Shown: piece after piece, positions 1 to 10,955 of the stretch
Layout: every line of letters begins with the position of its first letter
Numbering within the stretch: position 1 is the stretch's first letter
NCBI GenBank assembly: GCA_956465555.1
Contig: OY101122.1
Span: 62,001 to 126,000 of the forward strand
Direction: 5' to 3'
Length of the DNA stretch: 64,000 bases
DNA from: Nitzschia sp. pyKryTriq1
Lineage: Eukaryota > Bacillariophyta > Bacillariophyceae > Bacillariales > Bacillariaceae
The notes under the pieces: model-generated
The model's input: the letters and a program-made list of their open reading frames with translations, nothing else
The model's database searches: none
What the model was told of the DNA's origin: nothing
Made by a program: the position numbers and the translations under genes

Positions 1-2
1 AT

Positions 3-161
3 GGTGCTGGCGCTTCCCTCAAGGAACGTTTCCAACAACGAAAACGCGAATTCCAAGAAAAAATGATGAACAAACGACAAGACCAACAACAACAACAACA
101 AGAACAAACTACTCGTGCTGCTGCTGTTCAAGAAACTACTGCTGAAACTGTTTCCGCATAG
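3..161 (+). CDS. C-terminal end of a truncated gene, unknown product
   Basis: Frame 3 is open from the first base of the window and encodes 52 residues ending at TAG 159-161. The visible peptide is charged and helix-prone (LKERFQQRKREFQEKMMNKR), then a Gln run, then an Ala/Thr/Glu tail. It looks like the coiled-coil or disordered C-terminus of a larger protein whose body lies left of the window. The other two frames of this stretch stop early. No family can be named. The composition matches the Gln-rich tails of other genes in the window. Confidence 0.55.
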   Translation, partial: GAGASLKERFQQRKREFQEKMMNKRQDQQQQQQEQTTRAAAVQETTAETVSA

Positions 162-1324
162 AATGGATGAATGCATGCATGCAAGCTGGCTAATTGCCAT
201 CAGTCAACTCTCCATCATTTTATTGATCATGACGAACAATGAATGATGATAATCTATCTGTATAAAAGTTTTGTTGCATGATCAATACGAATACTCCTGG
301 CATGGATGCGGGACGATACAAGTACTACGATATCGTACCTCGCGGTACCAGTTCGTCCTGTAGACCTACAGCACTTCGCTTGCCACCTGTGCGGCCTACT
401 ACCACTCCTATTAGCTCTAGTAGTAGTAGAGAGAGCTAATAGTAGTACTACTACTTCCCGACTACTAGCTAGAGCTACTACTACGCTAGTACTAGCTAAC
501 TACTACTTTCTCTAGAGTAGAGCAATTGGGTAGAGAGACACGACTCCTCCTTACTAATCCACTCCCATATTACAAGGCAGTCATGTCGCAATAATGTGAG
601 CAAGCCAACATGAGACAGCCATTATGTAGTACCGGTAGTAGAGAGGGAAACAGATACCTACTAGCTAGTAGAGGTATTGTAGTAGTACTGTAGTAAAATC
701 GCTGACACAATTTCGCGTTCTATCTACCTGTACTTGTACTACAGTACCGTACACTACCAGGTACCATGTACCAGGTACCAGGTACCGTACCACCTGGTAC
801 TGGTACCGGTACGAATACAGTACTGACTCGCTCGCTTTACCGTACCAGTACTGGTAGACCAGGGTTCGCCTGATCGGCGTGCGTGCACATGGAGGATTGC
901 CTGCCTGCCTGCGCGCGCCTGCCGATCATCTTTTGTGTAATTAGCGGAAAGGCGAGCGCATCTGTAACATACGTTTTATACCTTTTTGAAGGTTTTTCAA
1001 TGATATCGGCGACAGGGCATATTCTATCAATTATGGTTACTTAGACCCGAAATCTTCGCCTGTAAAGGAGAATCCACTATCAATTGGTATTAGATGTCAC
1101 GAACTCGCTCTGGCGGGAGTTCCCATGTTCTTGATTCCGATGTTCACATGTTGTACCGGTATCTCTTTAGCAACAACATCAGCTAATACCACCATATCTT
1201 CCTTCGTCTCGCGTTGTGACAGCAGGAACCGCAAAACAAATTATTGTTCATCTATTGCGTTGCACCGCTTTCTTATTTCATTGATTCATTGATTGATTCA
1301 TTCATTTGTCCACATCCATCGAGG
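162..1324. other. Intergenic region, low-complexity palindromic words
   Basis: No credible gene. From about 320 to 860 the sequence is dominated by CTACTAG/CTAGTAG and GGTACC/GTACCGGTAC words, many self-complementary. From 960 to 1320 it is ordinary non-repetitive sequence and may be the upstream region of the gene starting at 1325. Short open frames here are made of repeat words. Confidence 0.5.
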
Positions 1325-4300
1325 ATGATGAGAGCCACAGCATCCTCGTCGCCTGCTGCTGGCGGTTCCTCTCCCCTTCCGTCCAACGTAGGATTGATGA
1401 TGTATCAGCAGTTTCAGGAAGAAAATGATGATGATGGGCAAGAGCAGCAAGAAGAACATCAGCAAGGGCAAGAAGAAGAAGGAGAAGACGAAGAGCATGA
1501 TGATTCTGAGTGTAAATATGTGACTTTTACCAAAGGCAATCCTTCGAATGCTAGTACCAGCACTGCCACTCGCGGTAGCGGCAATCACAGCCACCGCCAC
1601 CAAATCAACAACAACAACAGCAACCACAACAGCAACCACAACAGCAACCATAACAGCAACCACAACAGCAACAACAACAGCACCCACAACAGCAACAAAA
1701 ACGGCCGAAGATCGCGAGAGCAGGATTCCATCACGCAACCATCGACCAAGGAATCGTCGTACGATACGGCAACGACAGACGATGATGATGATGATGATGA
1801 TTATGATTATGACGACGCCCTCGTCCTGGATATTGGCATTATGCGTTTCATGTGCTTTGCCAGAGAGAATTCTCTATTGCCAGAAGCAACAGCAGCAGCA
1901 GCAGCAACGGCTGCTTTGGAAGAGGGTGATGATGATGTATTTGAAGAAGCAACATCCGCAGCCGCATCCATAGCAGCAGCATTCGCAGCAGCAAAGGGTA
2001 AGGAACCGGCAGCAGTGACGAGTTCGAATACCAAAAAGGGCAACAGCAAGGAACCGGTCCGTATCAAGGACATTTACGTTCGATCGCCACCCACTTCGCC
2101 TATGAATGACGACGGCGATGGTACTGGTGTTGGTCGGGGTGGTGCTTCTGCTGTCGTGGTTGTTGCGTCTAGTATTGGAAGTGCGTTTGAAAGTCGCGGT
2201 GTCGCTTCCGGTGCTGATGCGGCGGCGGCAGAAGCGGCGGCGGCTCTAAAGGGAGATGATCCCGACCATTCCGTCGCAGGAGCTCGTCAGGTACTATCGA
2301 ATCAAAATCCCTCGGAAAGGAACTATACCCAACAAGAACGAAGACTTTTGTCACCATCAGCTGCTGGCTTGAACGAGGAAGATGCTGCTGATGCTGATGA
2401 TGATGATGCTCATGTTGCCGCTGCTGTTGGTACCGGCGACGACGACGATGATGATGACGAAGATGATGTGGAGCTCAACTTGTCATTTCATCGTTACAAC
2501 AACAACAACAACAACAAAGAACACGACGACAAGACGAACGACGACAAGAAGAACAATGATCCTACAACAAGTAGGATTCCAGAAAAGAACGCCAAGCCAA
2601 GACCGCCAAGACCGCCAAGACCATGCTCAGTCGCTAGCAGTCTCACTACGATGAGTCGCGATAGCAGTGAAGCGACATCATACTTTGGTCGTAGCTTGGG
2701 AGAACTTGTCAGCAACCACCATCATGCCGTAACTTCCTGTTTCTTATTGCCTCCGACTCACCACCACCACCACCACCACCAGCATCAAGAATCGCTTTCT
2801 GTTACAGAGCAGCAGCAGCAGCAGCAGCCCCATATCATGACAAATGTTGTCGATAAGTGTAATGTCATTGCGGATCAGCAGCAGAATCTCATCACGACAT
2901 TGTGTCTTGATGGTAAACAAGGTACTGCAAAGAATACTATTGCAGGAGGAGGGAGAGGAGGGGTACCGCAACCAGGATCTCTTGAGCAGCTCTTTTGTTT
3001 CAGCGAAGGGAGAGAACTCCTTTTCAATTTGGGAACTGATGCTGCTGATCCTCCTTTCAAGAAAGAGGAGTTGCAGGACGAACAGCGAACACTTTTGGTA
3101 TGTGGTGACAATAGAGATATTCTCACCAGCAACGTATGTACCTCTCTAAAGAAGTCCAAGAAGGAACCCAAACAGTTGGAAGGAGGAGAAGATGAAACGG
3201 AACTGAAGCTTGATAGCTGGCAGCAAGAACGAGCAGGAAATGATTCATCGAATGCTATTTCATTCGAATCATCAAATCGGCAGCTGTTGTTTCAACACCA
3301 AGATTCGGAAACAAGAAGCTCGGCCATTCCGTCTCCTCAAATGAGCAACGCAACTAGCGCTGCTTCATCGTCGTTCAGCACAAAGAAAATCCAAGACTTT
3401 GAGAGCCGACAAGATTCCAATGACGGGCGTTCTAGTTCAAATCGAACATCGTGGTCCGATGCAAGTGCGAACAGTACTAGTGAAAGCCGAGAATCACCGC
3501 GTGAACCCCCTCCACAGGGAAAGGAAGAATTTATGATTCCTTCTTCGTCGTCTTCTTCTTCCTTGAAGCCTCACTACCAATTGCCGGAGCTTCCCGGGAA
3601 CGATCGCCGTCCTGCTTTCGAGAACCCATTGCCGGTACATCCCGGAAACGATCACCGTCCTGCTTTCGAGCACCAATTGCCAGAACTTCCCAGGAACGAT
3701 CACCGTCCTGCTTTCGAGAATGCTAGGAAACCAAAGCTTTTCGTGGAGCCGCCGCGGCAGCAGCAGCAGCAGCGACCGCAAATGCAGGTTGCCTACCAAA
3801 CGCCGAATCGTCCACCCAAGGCACCACCTGTCATGATGGAAACGATGGACTCACGCCAACAGCTTCTAAAAGAGAGAAAGGAATACTACCGTCAGAGACG
3901 TCTTATGTACTTGGAATCTCATGTCCGATTGAATTCATCATCCGAGACCAGCTCTTGTGGTAACGGCGAGGACTTTCGGGAGCAACATCAGTTGTCTATT
4001 TCGTTTGACGACCATCCATTTGTTGAAATGGCTCCAGCACCTGAGGACGATGACGACGAGGAGGTCATTGTTGATAAACCCCAAGAATCATCATCATTGA
4101 GGAGCTCATGGGACGATCAGCCATTTGATTGCTCTCCTCGTCCTCGACGAGGAATCACGCTCCTCAATCAAGGTGCTTTTGGCTCTGTATCCTGTCATCA
4201 GCGCACCACCATGACAACTATGGATCACCACAAGGAGCAATTGGGGGGACAACACGCTGATCGGTCCGTATCATGCCACCAAAGACGAACACTTCAACCT

Positions 4301-4993
4301 TTGCCCCCTCAATCCAAGGTATCAGTAGCACCTACGCCACATGATTTATACATGAAACGTAAACAGATGGGTGCATCCAAGGTAGGGGCTACTACTACTT
4401 GTCCCCGTCCAACGAATACCAGTAGAGCGGCATCAAGTCAGCCGCCAACTGAGCCGTCGTCAAGAGCTAGCCCAGAAAATACCCATTCATCTGGGGATGT
4501 GAGTCGCCGAGCCAACCGATTGCATTTCCTAAAGACCGTCAAGGGCATCAAGAAGAATGGATCATCTTCGCCACCTCCGACGACATCCATGGATCCGTCC
4601 TCTTCTTGGGAGAACCAGCGTATTGCCACGAGAAGTCCTTCTTCGGCAGCTGCAGCCCCCTCACCTACACCCTCCTCTTTTAGTAGGAGCGGCAGCACTA
4701 CTACTAGCAGCAACGACGATTTCCATCGTCGAATGAAATCTCTACAGCATTTGGCTCCGACATTCACTCCTCGGAAGCCAAACAAACGAAAGGATACTAC
4801 CAGTAGTAGCAACACCACCACTCCCACTCCCACTAAAACTAGTACTGTGAGGAAGTCTCCGACTACTGGTACCAACAGCATGACACAACCAGCGCGAACA
4901 GGCAACTCCTCAGCTTCCTCAAAGAACAAGAGGATGCTGCCAACCCATTCTTCGTCCTCTTGGCATCCACAACGCGCTGTTGCACAACAATAA
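1325..4993 (+). CDS. Large intrinsically disordered hypothetical protein
   Basis: I start the protein at the ATG-ATG pair at 1325/1328; the frame is open upstream to 1244 but only from a TTG codon. The product is about 1,222 residues with no recognised domain. It is built of low-complexity tracts: Glu/Asp/Gln acidic runs, an (NHNS)n tract, poly-Asp, Ala-rich stretches, poly-His and poly-Gln. Around 3580-3720 there are three tandem copies of a 17-residue unit with the core GNDHRPAFE. A basic helical segment (RQQLLKERKEYYRQRRLMYL) follows near 3850-3910. Two SVSCHQR motifs and paired DDHPF/DDQPF motifs recur in the second half, and the C-terminus is Ser/Thr/Pro-rich and basic. I see no signal peptide or membrane segment. 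A scaffold or regulatory role is possible but not shown. Confidence 0.7.
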   Translation: MMRATASSSPAAGGSSPLPSNVGLMMYQQFQEENDDDGQEQQEEHQQGQEEEGEDEEHDDSECKYVTFTKGNPSNASTSTATRGSGNHSHRHQINNNNSNHNSNHNSNHNSNHNSNNNSTHNSNKNGRRSREQDSITQPSTKESSYDTATTDDDDDDDDYDYDDALVLDIGIMRFMCFARENSLLPEATAAAAATAALEEGDDDVFEEATSAAASIAAAFAAAKGKEPAAVTSSNTKKGNSKEPVRIKDIYVRSPPTSPMNDDGDGTGVGRGGASAVVVVASSIGSAFESRGVASGADAAAAEAAAALKGDDPDHSVAGARQVLSNQNPSERNYTQQERRLLSPSAAGLNEEDAADADDDDAHVAAAVGTGDDDDDDDEDDVELNLSFHRYNNNNNNKEHDDKTNDDKKNNDPTTSRIPEKNAKPRPPRPPRPCSVASSLTTMSRDSSEATSYFGRSLGELVSNHHHAVTSCFLLPPTHHHHHHHQHQESLSVTEQQQQQQPHIMTNVVDKCNVIADQQQNLITTLCLDGKQGTAKNTIAGGGRGGVPQPGSLEQLFCFSEGRELLFNLGTDAADPPFKKEELQDEQRTLLVCGDNRDILTSNVCTSLKKSKKEPKQLEGGEDETELKLDSWQQERAGNDSSNAISFESSNRQLLFQHQDSETRSSAIPSPQMSNATSAASSSFSTKKIQDFESRQDSNDGRSSSNRTSWSDASANSTSESRESPREPPPQGKEEFMIPSSSSSSSLKPHYQLPELPGNDRRPAFENPLPVHPGNDHRPAFEHQLPELPRNDHRPAFENARKPKLFVEPPRQQQQQRPQMQVAYQTPNRPPKAPPVMMETMDSRQQLLKERKEYYRQRRLMYLESHVRLNSSSETSSCGNGEDFREQHQLSISFDDHPFVEMAPAPEDDDDEEVIVDKPQESSSLRSSWDDQPFDCSPRPRRGITLLNQGAFGSVSCHQRTTMTTMDHHKEQLGGQHADRSVSCHQRRTLQPLPPQSKVSVAPTPHDLYMKRKQMGASKVGATTTCPRPTNTSRAASSQPPTEPSSRASPENTHSSGDVSRRANRLHFLKTVKGIKKNGSSSPPPTTSMDPSSSWENQRIATRSPSSAAAAPSPTPSSFSRSGSTTTSSNDDFHRRMKSLQHLAPTFTPRKPNKRKDTTSSSNTTTPTPTKTSTVRKSPTTGTNSMTQPARTGNSSASSKNKRMLPTHSSSSWHPQRAVAQQ
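3580..3726 (+). repeat. Three in-frame copies of a 51-bp coding repeat
   Basis: Each unit encodes about 17 residues with the core LPELPGNDRRPAFE. The copies vary at LPEL/LPVH and DRR/DHR. The repeat lies inside the large disordered protein and keeps its frame. Confidence 0.75.
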
Positions 4994-5863
4994 ATAAGAA
5001 AAGTCGTCATCGATTAATTGCACCACAGGAAGGAGAATGTATGTACTTCTAAAACACTCGCAGCAGCAGAGACATCATGTTGTTGCTTCTTCATTCATGA
5101 TCACCTCCTCATCTAGTACAACATGATCATGAAGGCATCATCATAACACCATACACAGATAAATTATTATAAATAGAGGTTGTTCCATACTACTACTAGT
5201 AGAGAAAGAACTACTACACGTATTATTCCCATTCTACCGACACGTTCTCTTTTTCCTCTCCATATATAACCAATATGGGCATAATATCACGCCAAGTGTA
5301 ACTGTTGGCATATATAATACAGTGACCCTCCAGGCAGGATACAACATGCAATACATAAATGCATGATGCACATGATGTACGAACCGCACCTACCGGCGGT
5401 AGAATGAATTGCACAGAACAATCACTAATCAACAGGCACGTGCCGCATGCATGAAGCGCGTGCTTTGTATTGTCCCCCGCCCGCCCGTACAGTACCTGTA
5501 CCGTTATCCTTGCTTGCTTGTACCTAGTACTGTACGTGGTGGTGAAAACAGGGGCCAACGGACGGAGCCACAGACGAGCGCGTCAGGGCGGGGGCCGCGG
5601 TCATACTAACTGTACAACATAATAATTACTACCTGGTACCTGGTACCGGTAGAGTTAGTACCGGTACCGGTTCTCTTGCACCACCAACTGACGGACTGTC
5701 TGTCGGAAAACGCTCGAAAAGTGCACATCATCAATCATCTACCGCGCGGTATTATCATCGCATCTCATGTCTCATGTCAATAATAATAAGAATATATTCA
5801 AAGAAGAAAAGTAGTGTAGTCTAAGAGCACAAAAGGCACAAGCATAATAATAACGACCGCGGC
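4994..5863. other. Intergenic region
   Basis: No credible gene. The first 200 bases are an A/T-rich 3' flank. From about 5620 to 5680 there is a GGTACC/GTACCGGTAC cluster. The stretch just before 5864 is A-rich and probably the leader of the LRR gene. Confidence 0.45.
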
Positions 5864-8182
5864 ATGTCCATTACTTCCTTTATTCAAACGATAGTGCAAT
5901 CTGCACGATTTACTACTCGACATCACCAGCACCAGCACCAGCAGCAGCAGCAGTCAAGCAATAACAACAATAGCAACAATACCCGGCAGCATCGTGGTAA
6001 TAGTAGTAGTAGCAATCGCAACATGGGGCGTATTGTTATTGAAAACATTAGCAATACGACACAAGGAAGTTTGGACGATGCTCGCTACTTTGGTGGTGAT
6101 GATGAGAATCATCATCATCATCATCATCATAGTACTATTCATGCGAACGAGGCAGCAGATGTCTATAATGAGGATGAGGATGATTTGAACGGCGACGACG
6201 ACGACGATGAGGAGGATGATGATATTCATATTCATTTAGATCGGATTCCGGCGGGTATTACTACTACTAATCTTCTCATGTTGGGCGCCTATGTGGAACC
6301 CGTCACAGCCGAAGTCACAAGCAAAGATGTCTTTGAAGGTGTGGTAATAGTCAACGATGATGATGACAATGATGATAATAATCATGGCAACAGAACAAGA
6401 AGTGGAGATGATTCTTCCTCTTCTGCCAAGAAACTATTACGCCGCCGGCCAGCATGGCTCCTATTATCCTTTTGCTTTTGTGTAATATTCGTGCTGATGC
6501 TAATAGCAGTGGCGGTGGGAGTATCTGTCAAGTTTGTTGGAGAAGGCAAAGACTCCTCATCCTCATCCTCACTCTCGAGCAAGGATGGTGATGATAACGA
6601 CGATGCTGCTGCTGCTGCTGCCCCTTCCGATGATACTGGTGGTGCACACACTACCACTACGTATCCCCCCTCGACATTTCCCACCAGCGCACCTACATCT
6701 CCACTCCTCATGGACTTTATCGACGACCTACGATTACGTCTACGAGTACCCAATGCAGATTTGTTATTACAAAACAAGAAGAACGACGACGATCATGATC
6801 CGTCATCATCATCATCTCCACAATACTTGGCAGCACGGTGGATGACCCAAGTCGATCAGTACGAGCCGTGGAATGATGAAGATTTGTTGCAACGCTATGC
6901 CTTGGTCGTCTTTTATTATAGTACCAAACGGGGGCCATTGGCATGGACCGTCCCCTGTGGGTTTCTCGATCCGACCACTCATGTCTGCGAGTGGAATTGC
7001 GCCATGACTTACTTTGGACGATTCTTCAACGAATTGTTGACACCCATCAATGTGCACGCCATGGGAGTCTATTGTCCACCGCCGCCAGAAGAAGAAGAAA
7101 AAGACAACAACAACAACAACAATATTACTACGATCCGGGCAGTCACCGGCATTCAACTACGTACGTACGAATCATCCTTTCTTGGGGTGGACGCATGGCA
7201 TGGCATGGTACTTCATCTTTCACAACTCGTCTCACACTGTTATTTGTTTGTTTGCTTTGTGTTCAATCATTTTTATTTATATCTCTCTCTATATATATAT
7301 ATTATTATTATAGCCGCGAATCATCTCGATGGTACTGTCCCTGCCATGGAATTTGGGCGACTACTTTCGAATTTGACCTTTTTGAATCTATCCATGAACC
7401 GCCTCACTGGCTATTTTGACCTTGGACACTTGCCTCCCTCTATGGAACATATTGCCTTTGTTTCCAATTTCTTTCCCACGTCCTTGATGGGCGGGGGGGA
7501 TGACAATGATGGTGATTATGGTACTATTGGTAATGGTAATATTGGCCACTTGACGAACCTCCAGAGCTTGCAACTCTCCTCCAAGTCCCTAACGGATCTA
7601 TTCCCGGACGATATTCCACAAGATATTCAAGTGCTAGGAAGTATTCCTACCGAAATTGGACTATTGACCAAATTAAAGCTGATTGCCCTGGAAGATGTCC
7701 AATTGACATCCAGTAGCATTCCGACAGAACTCGGCCGATTGACCCAATTGACGCATTTGGCCTTGTCCTACAATGCCCTGACAGGATTTGTCCCTTCGGA
7801 ATTGGCCGCCTTGACCCAACTTGAAACACTATCGCTGGAATCCAATGTCAACCTCAAAGGAACATTGGAAGGTCTTTGTGCTTCTTCTTCGTCTAGTAGT
7901 AGTACTACTACGACGACTACTACTACGGCACCATCCTCCTCTACTACTACCGTGGCGCCCACCACGAGTAGTGAAAGTTCTGCTACTACTACTAATAGTA
8001 GTGGTAGCAATGTTGAAAAAGATGATCCTTCTCCTGCTGTCAAGGCCTTTTCTTCGGATTGTCTCTTGACGACAATTTCCTGTTCTTGTTGTCAAACATG
8101 TTGCCGTCCGAATGGAGATTGTCAAAACACCGATAACGCCAACCACACCACCAGCGGCGGCGAACCTGCTGGTGTACCATAA
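5864..8182 (+). CDS. Membrane-anchored leucine-rich-repeat protein, one intron
   Basis: This is a type II membrane protein with an extracellular LRR domain, a class abundant in diatoms. An acidic, His/Asn-rich cytosolic tail (about 190 residues) precedes one strong membrane segment (about 197-222, WLLLSFCFCVIFVLMLIAVA). Next comes an LRR N-terminal cap-like region with YALVVFYYST, a CEWNC pair and GVYC. LRRs follow (NLTFLNLSMNRLTGYF, LTQLTHLALSYNALTGFVPSEL, and similar). After a Thr/Ser-rich stretch the C-terminus carries CSCCQTCC. An intron at 7161-7313 (GTACGT...TAG) is 153 nt and lacks stops, so the frame reads straight through it. Removing it restores the LRR string IQLPANHLDGTVP and gives 721 residues. 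The role is probably surface recognition or adhesion; ligand unknown. Confidence 0.85.
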   Translation: MSITSFIQTIVQSARFTTRHHQHQHQQQQQSSNNNNSNNTRQHRGNSSSSNRNMGRIVIENISNTTQGSLDDARYFGGDDENHHHHHHHSTIHANEAADVYNEDEDDLNGDDDDDEEDDDIHIHLDRIPAGITTTNLLMLGAYVEPVTAEVTSKDVFEGVVIVNDDDDNDDNNHGNRTRSGDDSSSSAKKLLRRRPAWLLLSFCFCVIFVLMLIAVAVGVSVKFVGEGKDSSSSSSLSSKDGDDNDDAAAAAAPSDDTGGAHTTTTYPPSTFPTSAPTSPLLMDFIDDLRLRLRVPNADLLLQNKKNDDDHDPSSSSSPQYLAARWMTQVDQYEPWNDEDLLQRYALVVFYYSTKRGPLAWTVPCGFLDPTTHVCEWNCAMTYFGRFFNELLTPINVHAMGVYCPPPPEEEEKDNNNNNNITTIRAVTGIQLRTYESSFLGVDAWHGMVLHLSQLVSHCYLFVCFVFNHFYLYLSLYIYIIIIAANHLDGTVPAMEFGRLLSNLTFLNLSMNRLTGYFDLGHLPPSMEHIAFVSNFFPTSLMGGGDDNDGDYGTIGNGNIGHLTNLQSLQLSSKSLTDLFPDDIPQDIQVLGSIPTEIGLLTKLKLIALEDVQLTSSSIPTELGRLTQLTHLALSYNALTGFVPSELAALTQLETLSLESNVNLKGTLEGLCASSSSSSSTTTTTTTTAPSSSTTTVAPTTSSESSATTTNSSGSNVEKDDPSPAVKAFSSDCLLTTISCSCCQTCCRPNGDCQNTDNANHTTSGGEPAGVP
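7161..7313 (+). other. Stop-free intron of length 3n inside the LRR gene
   Basis: The donor is GTACGTACG and the acceptor is preceded by a T/A-rich tract ending TTATTATAG. Retained, it would add 51 hydrophobic residues between two LRRs. Spliced, phase 1 is kept and a canonical LRR is rebuilt. Confidence 0.8.
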
Positions 8183-8434
8183 TGAGACTGATGATGATGA
8201 TGATGGCAGATGGGAGGATGATGATCATGGAGAGCCGCACTGAGCGATAACAACGCGACGATGATTTTTTACAATATGAATGCGTGGAAGGGCAAGCAAG
8301 CATGGATCCAGTGTTTGTCTATTTACATATATATTCATTTTCAGATCCTATGCAGTCAGTCTATGGAGTCAGTCACTGGCATGACGCTTTCTCAAGTCAA
8401 GCCAATGCTGCAAACATGTCAGTGCATGTAAAAT

Positions 8435-9628
8435 TCAAGCAGCCGCCGCCGGATGATGCTCCTTTCGTCGAAGGAGAAGACGGACATTGAGAAGACTGCC
8501 ATACCTCAATTCCCGAGCTACGACCGAATTGTGATCACTTGTTCTTGCCGCCACTAATGGAGCACCGATCGTTCTCGACGTATATTCTTCCGGTACCAGT
8601 ACTACTATGTTGCTGAATGGTGTGGACGCAGCACTCGCCGCCAGTAGTGCCACTTGTTGAAGACACCATTGGGATTGCTCAAACTCGCCTTGGTAGTAAT
8701 GGATATGGGATCGATTGTTCCAAGCAGCGATTTGCACGAGGACGAGAAGTTTTGTCGTTGACGACGACGACGACGACGTAACGCCACTGCCAGCAGTATC
8801 TTCCAATCTCGCCTGGTCGTTTTGGGCACTTTCGAAAAGTTCAATGGAGGAATCATAGAGCTTGGAAGCCTTTCTCAAGAGGTTGCGGGAGTTCGAGGCA
8901 AGAATGCCTTGCTTGTGCAAAGATATCGCCATGTTGAAGGTGGTATACCCCACTAATGCCGTTAGAGAGGTGGGCCGGCACCATTCCGAATCCAGATCTT
9001 CTTGAGGCTGCTGAGGATCTTGTCGCCGTTGTTCCTGAGTGGTTTCACGAGGACATTCTTCCATGGAAGCAGCGCCATCAGAAGAAGAAACATCGATTGG
9101 ATGGTAGGCAATATAATAATTGAACATGTAATGTCCACTGCTGGTTTCAATCGCGCTTGAAGTAGCTACGTAGTACTGTGGACCGTAAAAAGAAATTCGC
9201 ACCTTTGCTTGGTGTCCTTTGGAGTCGACTACCCACCCAAATGGCGAGGTAGGTTCTTGTTGCTGTGCAGCACTCCTCCCCCCAGAAGAAAGGATAGATC
9301 GGAAGACTTGCAACGACTGGGCTAGAGCTTTCAAACAACTTCTTATGGACACAGGAGGATTGGCGGGGCTACTAGCAGCACCAGCAGCACCATTCACGGC
9401 CTGGAATATTCCTAACATATTCGTTAGCGTCGCGTGTTGAAGCCGCATCCAATTGATGGACGATGCTTCCGGTAGTATTACTACTACCGATTCTTCTTCG
9501 TCCTGTTGCTGCTGTTGGAGACGGCTACTGCTGCCACCACTAGTATTACCTGCCACCATCTTCGTGCCGCTACTCTCTAGTAGTACTGTAGTAGGATTGA
9601 AAATGCGTCGGAGCAGCGCTGTTTGCAT
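8435..9628 (-). CDS. TPR-like hypothetical protein
   Basis: A 397-residue protein starting at ATG 9628. The N-terminal 50 residues include a short Gln/Glu run, and a Ser/Pro/Ala linker sits near residue 90. The C-terminal half contains helical pairs resembling tetratricopeptide repeats: TTFNMAISLHKQGILASNSRN, LLRKASKLYDSSIELFESA, and VQIAAWNNRSHIHYYQGEFE followed by QCLQQ-type helices. No catalytic motif, signal peptide or membrane segment is visible. Similar short TPR-like proteins are common in diatoms and usually unnamed. It converges with the LRR gene, with a 252-bp gap between stops. A protein-interaction role is inferred from the repeats only. Confidence 0.7.
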   Translation of the reverse strand: MQTALLRRIFNPTTVLLESSGTKMVAGNTSGGSSSRLQQQQQDEEESVVVILPEASSINWMRLQHATLTNMLGIFQAVNGAAGAASSPANPPVSIRSCLKALAQSLQVFRSILSSGGRSAAQQQEPTSPFGWVVDSKGHQAKVRISFYGPQYYVATSSAIETSSGHYMFNYYIAYHPIDVSSSDGAASMEECPRETTQEQRRQDPQQPQEDLDSEWCRPTSLTALVGYTTFNMAISLHKQGILASNSRNLLRKASKLYDSSIELFESAQNDQARLEDTAGSGVTSSSSSSTTKLLVLVQIAAWNNRSHIHYYQGEFEQSQWCLQQVALLAASAASTPFSNIVVLVPEEYTSRTIGAPLVAARTSDHNSVVARELRYGSLLNVRLLLRRKEHHPAAAA

Positions 9629-10955
9629 GCATGAGCGAGTTTTATGAGAAAAAGTGTGATTTCAGCATCTCGCCTCTTCGTACGCACGTAAAGAGCTATG
9701 TCTGCATCACATCTTCGCACTAAATATAATAGACTGCGGCTTTTCACTCAATTCTGGCTTTTCAGCACATGCGAAGCAGATTCTGCTTCGCATCCCGAAT
9801 CTGCTTCGCGTGTGCTGTTTTGAAATTCAACAGGGGCACTAGTATGTTCTTAACGAGTTTCTACCCTCGGCTGCTTCCTTCTCCTGCATGCCTGAAATAA
9901 TCATGCCTTTCGTGCCTGCGTGCCTGCTGCCGGCGGGCTCACCAGTTCTTCTTTTTTGTCGTTTTCCGAATCCCTTTTGGAGTTTCTAGTTCTCGAACCC
10001 CTTACGCCTGCCGGCGAGGACAGGGCAGAAGCGATCTTTCCCGGATTTCCCTCGACCTTTGAGTGTGAAGCCCCCTAGTCCGAATGGGCATGGATCGGGG
10101 GACCAGATGTTCGGGCTTGACGGTAGGTATGGCTGGCGACATAAGTGCCGACACGCACGTGGTGCTAGCTGGCGTTATCAGCAAAAGAAATACCATCAAA
10201 CAGTGCCGATAATACTAGTATCTGCCTACGATAGTAGTACCGGTAATGATGTAGGAAGAGTAGTGATGTACGTCGTACTAGCTAGTAGTAGGAGGGAGGT
10301 TGAAGGGACGAACGATGTCCATACGATAACATCACTACTACCGGTACTACTGCTACTACCGGGTAGAGCTCTCTCTCTACTACTACTACTAGTAGTAGTA
10401 GTAGTAGAGTAGCTAGCTACTACTACTACTACTTCTAGTAGGAGCTAGCAGAGTAGTAGTACTGTAGGCGTACTCTCTACTAATTCGATTTGGAAACATC
10501 AACCATCAGTAGAAACCAGCAAGTCCCGTGGTCAACAGAAGAAGGCCCGCCCTCGCTCGCTCGGCATCAGCAGACACTTGCCAAGAAGAAGAATATGACA
10601 ATAAAAAGAAGTCAATGATTCTTCTACTACTAGCTACTAGTAGACTAGTAGAGTAGCAAGATATTCAACGATTCTTCTACTATACTAGTAGAGTAGCAAG
10701 ATACTATTCAACGGTTTCTGTTCTACTACTAGTATTAGTACCCTACTAGTAGTTGTTACAGACTACAGCAACTATACTTGTGGTACTACTATCCATACAA
10801 ATACTGTACCGGTAGAGGACGATCACCATGATCCACCGCTACAAGTACAAGTAATCATACTACTACTACTACTACTACCGGTACTGTAGTACTACTACTA
10901 CTACTAGCTAATAATTTATAGTCGTCACTCCCGCCCAGCAAGAATCATGATCATA
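9629..10955. other. Intergenic region with palindromes and CTACTAGTAG arrays
   Basis: No credible gene. It holds nested palindromes at 9763-9817, part of a dispersed repeat near 9965-9988, and dense CTACTA/TAGTAG and GTACCGGTA words from about 10210 to 10920. The open frame near 10059-10412 consists largely of these words. Confidence 0.5.
9763..9817. repeat. Nested inverted repeats (alternative hairpins)
   Basis: The word GCGAAGCAGA occurs once, followed by two copies of its complement TCTGCTTCGC. The inner pair (9769-9793) forms a perfect 12-bp-arm palindrome with a one-base centre. The outer pair forms 20-bp arms with one mismatch (9763-9782 against 9798-9817). The two folds are mutually exclusive. 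It lies about 135 bp upstream of the minus-strand TPR-like gene start. Confidence 0.85.
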
